From Blastomyces gilchristii SLH14081 (Eukaryota > Ascomycota > Eurotiomycetes > Onygenales > Ajellomycetaceae): DNA of 64,000 nt. The stretch is taken from NCBI RefSeq assembly GCF_000003855.2, contig NW_003101681.1, forward strand, positions 4,801,195 to 4,865,194, read 5' to 3'. Below, piece by piece: positions 59,553-64,000 of the stretch. Each line of letters begins with the position of its first letter. Position 1 is the stretch's first letter. The translations under genes and the position numbers were made by a program. The notes below the pieces were generated by a model that was not told the origin of the DNA, did no database searches, and saw nothing but the letters and a program-made list of their open reading frames with translations.

Positions 59553-61674
59553 ATGACAGAAACGGAGCAAGGCTCACTCCACAATGGAGTGGGCCTATCA
59601 CTCCGCCCAGAAGCCCGCGTCCTCATTATCATGACCGGCGGCACAATCTGTATGCAACCCTCTGACTCCGGCTTCATCCCCGCCCGTGGCTTCCAAAAGA
59701 CAGCCCTGGAACCCGTCCCCACCTTCAACGACAAATCCAACCCAGAGCCCCTCGATGTCGTCGTCAACAGCAGAGGTGAACGACGACCACACGAGAGCCT
59801 CCGCACCCCGCCAACCGCCTATGGCGGGCGCGTGCGCTACACGGTCTTCGAATTCGAAGAACTGCTCGACAGCAGCTCGATAGACTCAAATGGCTGGGCC
59901 CAGATCGCCCTCACCATCTCCTGGAACTACACGCTCTTCGATGCCTTCGTTGTCCTGCACGGCACGGACAGTCTAGCCTATACGTGCTCCGCGCTCAGTT
60001 TCATGCTGCGCAACCTGGGCAAGCCGGTGATATTGACCGGGTCGCAGGCGCCCATGCTCGAGCTGCAGAATGATGCGACAGACAACCTGCTCGGCTCGCT
60101 GGTGATTGCGGGCAATTTCATGATTCCGGAAGTGTGCTTGTATTTTAACTATAAGCTGCTGAGGGGCAATCGGGCAACGAAAGTATCCGCGAGCGCGTTT
60201 GCGGCGTTCGATTCGCCGAATTTCGCACCCCTGGCTGTCACAACGGCCATGAGAACCAATGTTGCTTGGGATCTCGTACATAGACCGACGCATCTTGAGC
60301 ATTTTAGCATCCAGATTAACCTGGATACGACGCACGTGGCGTGTCTGAGGATATTCCCTGGAATTAAGCCGGAGATGGTGGATGCTGTGTTGCGCCTGGA
60401 GGGGCTAAGAGGCCTTGTGCTTGAGACGTTTGGGGCCGGAAATGCACCAGGTGGTCCAGATAATGCAATGACAAATGTGCTCGCGGCAGCGATAAAGCGC
60501 GGGATTGTCATTGTCAACGTTACGCAATGTATTACTTGGTTTTTTTTTATCTTATTTTTCCATACTTACTCCCTTCGCTGTTGAAACTGCAACTAACTCA
60601 CCACAACAGGCCTTTCCGGCAGCGTCAGCCCCGTCTATGCTCCCGGGATGACCCTCTACCGCGCCGGCGTCGTTGCCGGTCAAGATATGACATCGGAAGC
60701 CGCTCTAACTAAACTCGCCTACCTACTTGCACTGCCCGGAGCTACCCCTCAGTCCGTCGCGCGCGACATGTCCCTCTCCCTACACGGGGAACTCACCGAA
60801 CACTCACAGCCGGTCTTCCAACACCCGGGCGGCAGCGTGCTACCGCAACGAGTGAAGAGTCTGGCAGCACTGGGCTACGCGATTGCGCACGGAAACCTCG
60901 AGAAAGTGAAGGATATCCTTCGCGGGGAGGAGGAGTGGATTTTAAACGATGCGGATTATTCGGGGAATACACCATTGGTATTTATGAGATATTTCTTTGG
61001 TTTTATTTCTGTTTTTTTGTTTCCGTCCTTGGTTCCCTGGCACATTCTTTGTGATTTTACTGCTGGAGGGTATGGAAGCCGGGAGAGCGGAAGGATTGTA
61101 CAGAAGGAAGAGGCCAAGCCAATGAAAAAGCAAAAGACCCCGTTCTCTGAACATTTCCAAACCCTCCTCCGCCGCATAATACCTATTATTATATCACACA
61201 CATATATCCCTTCCCCAAACCAACATATACATGCAATTACACAACACCGCACCAGGATTCTCCCCCAAAAAATACATACCCCCCTGCCCACCCAGCAAAA
61301 TAAAAGAAAAAAAAAAAAAAGAAACGCCTACACCTCAATAATCACCTTGGCTCACACACAAAAACAACCACAAACAGCACCTCGCCGCAACATCCCCCAA
61401 CCTCTCGATCCTCCGCCACTTCCTTCTCCACGGCGGATCCGTCCACTTACGAAACCGCGCGGGCCGAACCGCACTCTTCCTCGCCGCAAACGCGGGGCTG
61501 ATCGAGCACGTCCGGCTGCTGCGGCAGTCCGGTGCGCATTTGCATGCTGACGAGCGGGCTGTGGCTGAGTTGCATGCAAGGCGGCAGTTGGGGAACGGGT
61601 TGGGATTGGGTATTTGGGGGCTTGCCGGTGTGGAGGTGGACGGCCATAGCGCAGGGGGAGGGGAGGAGAGCTGA
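59553..61674 (+). CDS. L-asparaginase with C-terminal ankyrin repeats
   Basis: Hydrolyses L-asparagine to aspartate and ammonia, probably in the cytosol because no signal peptide is present. Exons 59553-60528, 60610-60977 and 61378-61674 sum to 1641 bases, 546 residues. Introns have GT-AG borders; the first is 81 bp and the second an unusually long 400 bp. Motifs: TGGTI at 28-32 with the nucleophile Thr31, HGTDSLAYT at 136-144 with Thr138-Asp139, and KPVILTGSQ at 157-165. A ketide-like C-terminal extension has ankyrin repeats, GNTPL joined across the second intron to HLAATSPNLSILRHFLLHGGS and then NRAGRTALFLAANAG. This two-part layout is known from the cytosolic asparaginases of fungi and animals. 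The frame is intact in all three exons. Confidence 0.85.
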
Positions 61675-62662
61675 GAAACGGGGTAGGGAGAAAAGGTGGA
61701 TTGAGATTGGAATGAAAGAAAGAAGGAAAGGAAAGGGGTAATATGTTGGAAGGGAGAATGCGTGATTGGTGCCTTTTTCTTTTTTCTGGAATGATCTTTA
61801 AGGGGGTGACGGATAGAGAATTAACTAGAGAAGGTGTTTGTTCTACGGGGGGAATTTTCTTTGGGCGGCTGTTTTTGTCATGTTGTCAGTTCTGTTTCGA
61901 GGCGTTATATGGGATAGCGATGTTATTATAGGAGTTCTCTAATAAACAGGCGTGTGGTTCCGGGTGGTAATCTGAGAGTCGGGGACATCAAGCCGGGAGT
62001 CTCTGCTCCACACAACACCCCCCCGGCCTTGGCAATAATATGATTTGTCCGGAGAAATGTGTGCAAGCTAGCAGGAGCCACATTATATATATAAAAAAAA
62101 GCACAATACAGGCCAGTTTCTATCCGCACAGTGTAAATTATTATTGTTAATATTGTTATTGTCATTCTTTGTTATTATTATTGATATAAAATTGTCTCAT
62201 GCTGCACCCAGAAGGCTTGCTTATAAAGCTCTCTCTGTGTCCATGGCTCAATCTCCATCGCAATTTGCTGTCAAATATTCGCCCTCCAATAGGGGGCAAG
62301 TTGAGCCAGCAATTTTTATTCGATACCAAAAGTAATAAGAAACATGAAACGAAATAAAGAACTTGAAGTTTCTTTCAAGTTTGTGCGGGAACCGCCGGCA
62401 ATTCTGCTCTATCATCATGACATCAACGACCCGCCCACTGAGCCCCTGTTTTTCTTTTACCGCAGATGTTTACTTCTTTTCCATTATAAATATACAACAT
62501 GCGGGTCCCCTTAAAAAAGCCCTCAATGTTACGCCTAACTTAAGCACTATAATAGAGTAATAGAGAGATATACTTATATTCTTTTTCTTAAAATCACACT
62601 TCAATTGCTCAAAAATTATCACCCATCGACGTTTAAAGTAATATCGAAGAAAAAAGGCAACC
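61675..62662. other. Intergenic region
   Basis: Between asparaginase and the dehydrogenase. No coding sequence recognised. Contains a TTA/TTG-rich simple tract at about 62138-62185. Confidence 0.5.
62485..62492 (+). promoter_or_regulatory. TATA box candidate of the dehydrogenase gene
   Basis: TATAAATA, about 170 bp upstream of the ATG at 62663. Confidence 0.45.
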
Positions 62663-63786
62663 ATGACCCAGCCCATTAAAACCGATACTTGGCTCGTCGA
62701 GGGTTCAAACGGCTTCGACAGCCTTAAACTTCATCGCGATGTCACAATTCCAGCACTGGGCGACTATGACTGTCTCGTCCAGATCCAAGCTGTCTCCCTT
62801 AATTACCGAGACCTCGTCATTCCACAGGTAAAACATCCCCCCCCCTACCATTTACCTCCTCAATTTCAAAAGCTAACCATATGTGAAAAACACAGGGCCT
62901 CTACCCATTCCCCCTGACCCTCCCTCGAATCCCCTGCTCCGACGGCGCCGGCATCGTCCTCGCCACGGGGCCCCGCGTCACCCAATTCCGCCGTGGCGAC
63001 CGCATCTGCACCCTCTTCAATCAAACCCACCAAGCCAACCCCATCACGCGCACCTCCATGGCCTCCGGCCTAGGCGGCACGCTCGACGGCACCCTGCGCA
63101 AATACGCCGTGCTGCCCGAGACAGGCCTGGTCAGCGCGCCCAGCAACCTCAGCCCCGTCGAGGCAAGTACGCTCAGCTGCGCGCCCCTGACGGCCTGGAA
63201 TGCGCTGTACGGCCTCGTGCCGCTGAAGCCCGGCGACACGGTGCTGACGCAGGGGACGGGCGGGGTGAGTCTTTCGGCCATCCAGTTTGCGCTGGCGGCT
63301 GGGGCGACGGTGATTGCCACGACGTCGTCGCAGGAGAAGATGGAGCGGTTGAAGAAGATGGGCGCGCAGCATGTGATTAATTATAAGACGACGCCTGAGT
63401 GGGGGGAGGTTGCGCGGTCGCTTACGCCTGGTGGGAATGGGGTGGATCATGTTGTTGAGGTTGGCGGGCCGGGGACGATGGCGGAGTCTCTGAAGGCTGT
63501 GCGGAAGGAAGGTGTTATTACGATTATTGGATTTTTGGGAGGTACGGGGGGTAAGGGGGAGAAGGAGCCTAGCATTTTGGATCCGTTGGTGCAGATTTGT
63601 ACGGTTCGGGGCATCCTGGTGGGTTCAAGGCAGCAGATGGAGGATATGGTGCGGGCGATTGAGGTGAATAAGATTCAGCCGGTAGTGGATGAGAAGGTGT
63701 TTTCGTTTGAGAAGGCAAAGGATGCATATCAGTATCAGTGGGAGCAGAAGCACTTTGGCAAGGTGGTTATTAAGGTGGACGGTTGA
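62663..63786 (+). CDS. Medium-chain alcohol dehydrogenase / quinone oxidoreductase-like
   Basis: NAD(P)H-dependent oxidoreductase of the medium-chain dehydrogenase/reductase superfamily. Two exons, 62663-62827 and 62896-63786, with a 68-bp GT-AG intron; the product has 351 residues. The N-terminal GroES-like half includes VSLNYRDLVI and, after the intron, IPCSDGAGIV, as in zinc-free or zinc-poor reductases of this superfamily. The Rossmann half has TQGTGGVSLSAIQFA and GATVIATTSS, typical of NADPH binding. The lack of a full cysteine set for structural zinc argues for a quinone-reductase-like enzyme rather than a classical alcohol dehydrogenase. The Met has a good context (CAACCATGA). Substrate unknown. 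Confidence 0.85.
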
Positions 63787-64000
63787 TTGGCCTTGTATTA
63801 TACAGGGATGTGTATGTGAAAAGGTGGAACTATTCGAGCTGCAAACGGTTGACATATCATCTTTTTGATAAGCCTTTGCTCCAAGTCGAGCTTGCCGATG
63901 TCCATTCAGTCAGCAGCAGGAGAAACGGGTTTATTGAAACCCCAAGTAGCTCTTCACAGAGTTATTATTCAAGTTGCTTTGGCTACCTCCTCGTTCGGAG
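63787..64000. other. 3' flank to window end
   Basis: Non-coding sequence after the last gene; nothing further recognised. Confidence 0.5.

Overview
This window looks like a nuclear scaffold from a filamentous ascomycete (Pezizomycotina, probably a Eurotiomycete). The right-hand genes have short introns (about 46-81 bp) with GT-AG borders. They include Zn2Cys6-type regulators, a PTR2 peptide transporter and an asparaginase with an ankyrin tail. The left part is a graveyard of Tad1-like LINEs and Gypsy-type LTR retrotransposons heavily hypermutated in the manner of RIP. I could not determine the species.

Layout. Bases 1-39.8 kb are one AT-rich block of nested, inactivated transposons with no host gene that I can support. 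From the left: a LINE with both ORFs recognisable (to 6722); a Gypsy fragment (6723-7797); terminal-inverted-repeat elements, including a 505-bp MITE (8405-8909); a 5' LTR plus gag fragment (9235-11151); a second Gypsy family (11152-18520); a tRNA-related SINE-like segment fused to a 5'-truncated second LINE copy (18521-22258); another partial copy of the second Gypsy family with its 3' LTR (22259-27630); and a third Gypsy family on the minus strand (27631-39494), split by a complete 7.9-kb LTR element (28684-36598) flanked by the target duplication ATTAG. One LTR of that element itself contains a 505-bp MITE. A 100-N assembly gap lies at 34896-34995.

At about 39.8 kb the composition switches abruptly to normal gene-bearing DNA. 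In order: a small secreted cysteine-rich protein (40828-41187); a peptide/H+ symporter on the minus strand (42645-44785); a long gene-poor stretch (44.8-51.2 kb); a Zn2Cys6 transcription factor (minus, 51278-53107); divergently from it, a dialkylglycine-decarboxylase-like aminotransferase (53464-54789); a regulator-like protein lacking a zinc cluster (55478-56491); a broken D-2-hydroxyacid dehydrogenase (57352-58634); an asparaginase-ankyrin protein (59553-61674); and a medium-chain dehydrogenase/reductase (62663-63786).

How the genes may work together (inference only): peptide import, amide hydrolysis, amino-acid decarboxylation/transamination and keto or carbonyl reduction would fit a local peptide and amino-acid scavenging set, with the divergent Zn2Cys6 protein as candidate regulator of the aminotransferase. 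Three of the right-hand genes carry reading-frame breaks, which may be real decay or assembly errors.

The most notable signals are: (i) a hypermutation pattern that removed CpG and CpC/GpG while leaving CpA abundant, unlike classical CpA-directed RIP; (ii) a MITE family with 9-bp target duplications, one supported by a near-identical empty site in this window; and (iii) a SINE-like/LINE chimera.
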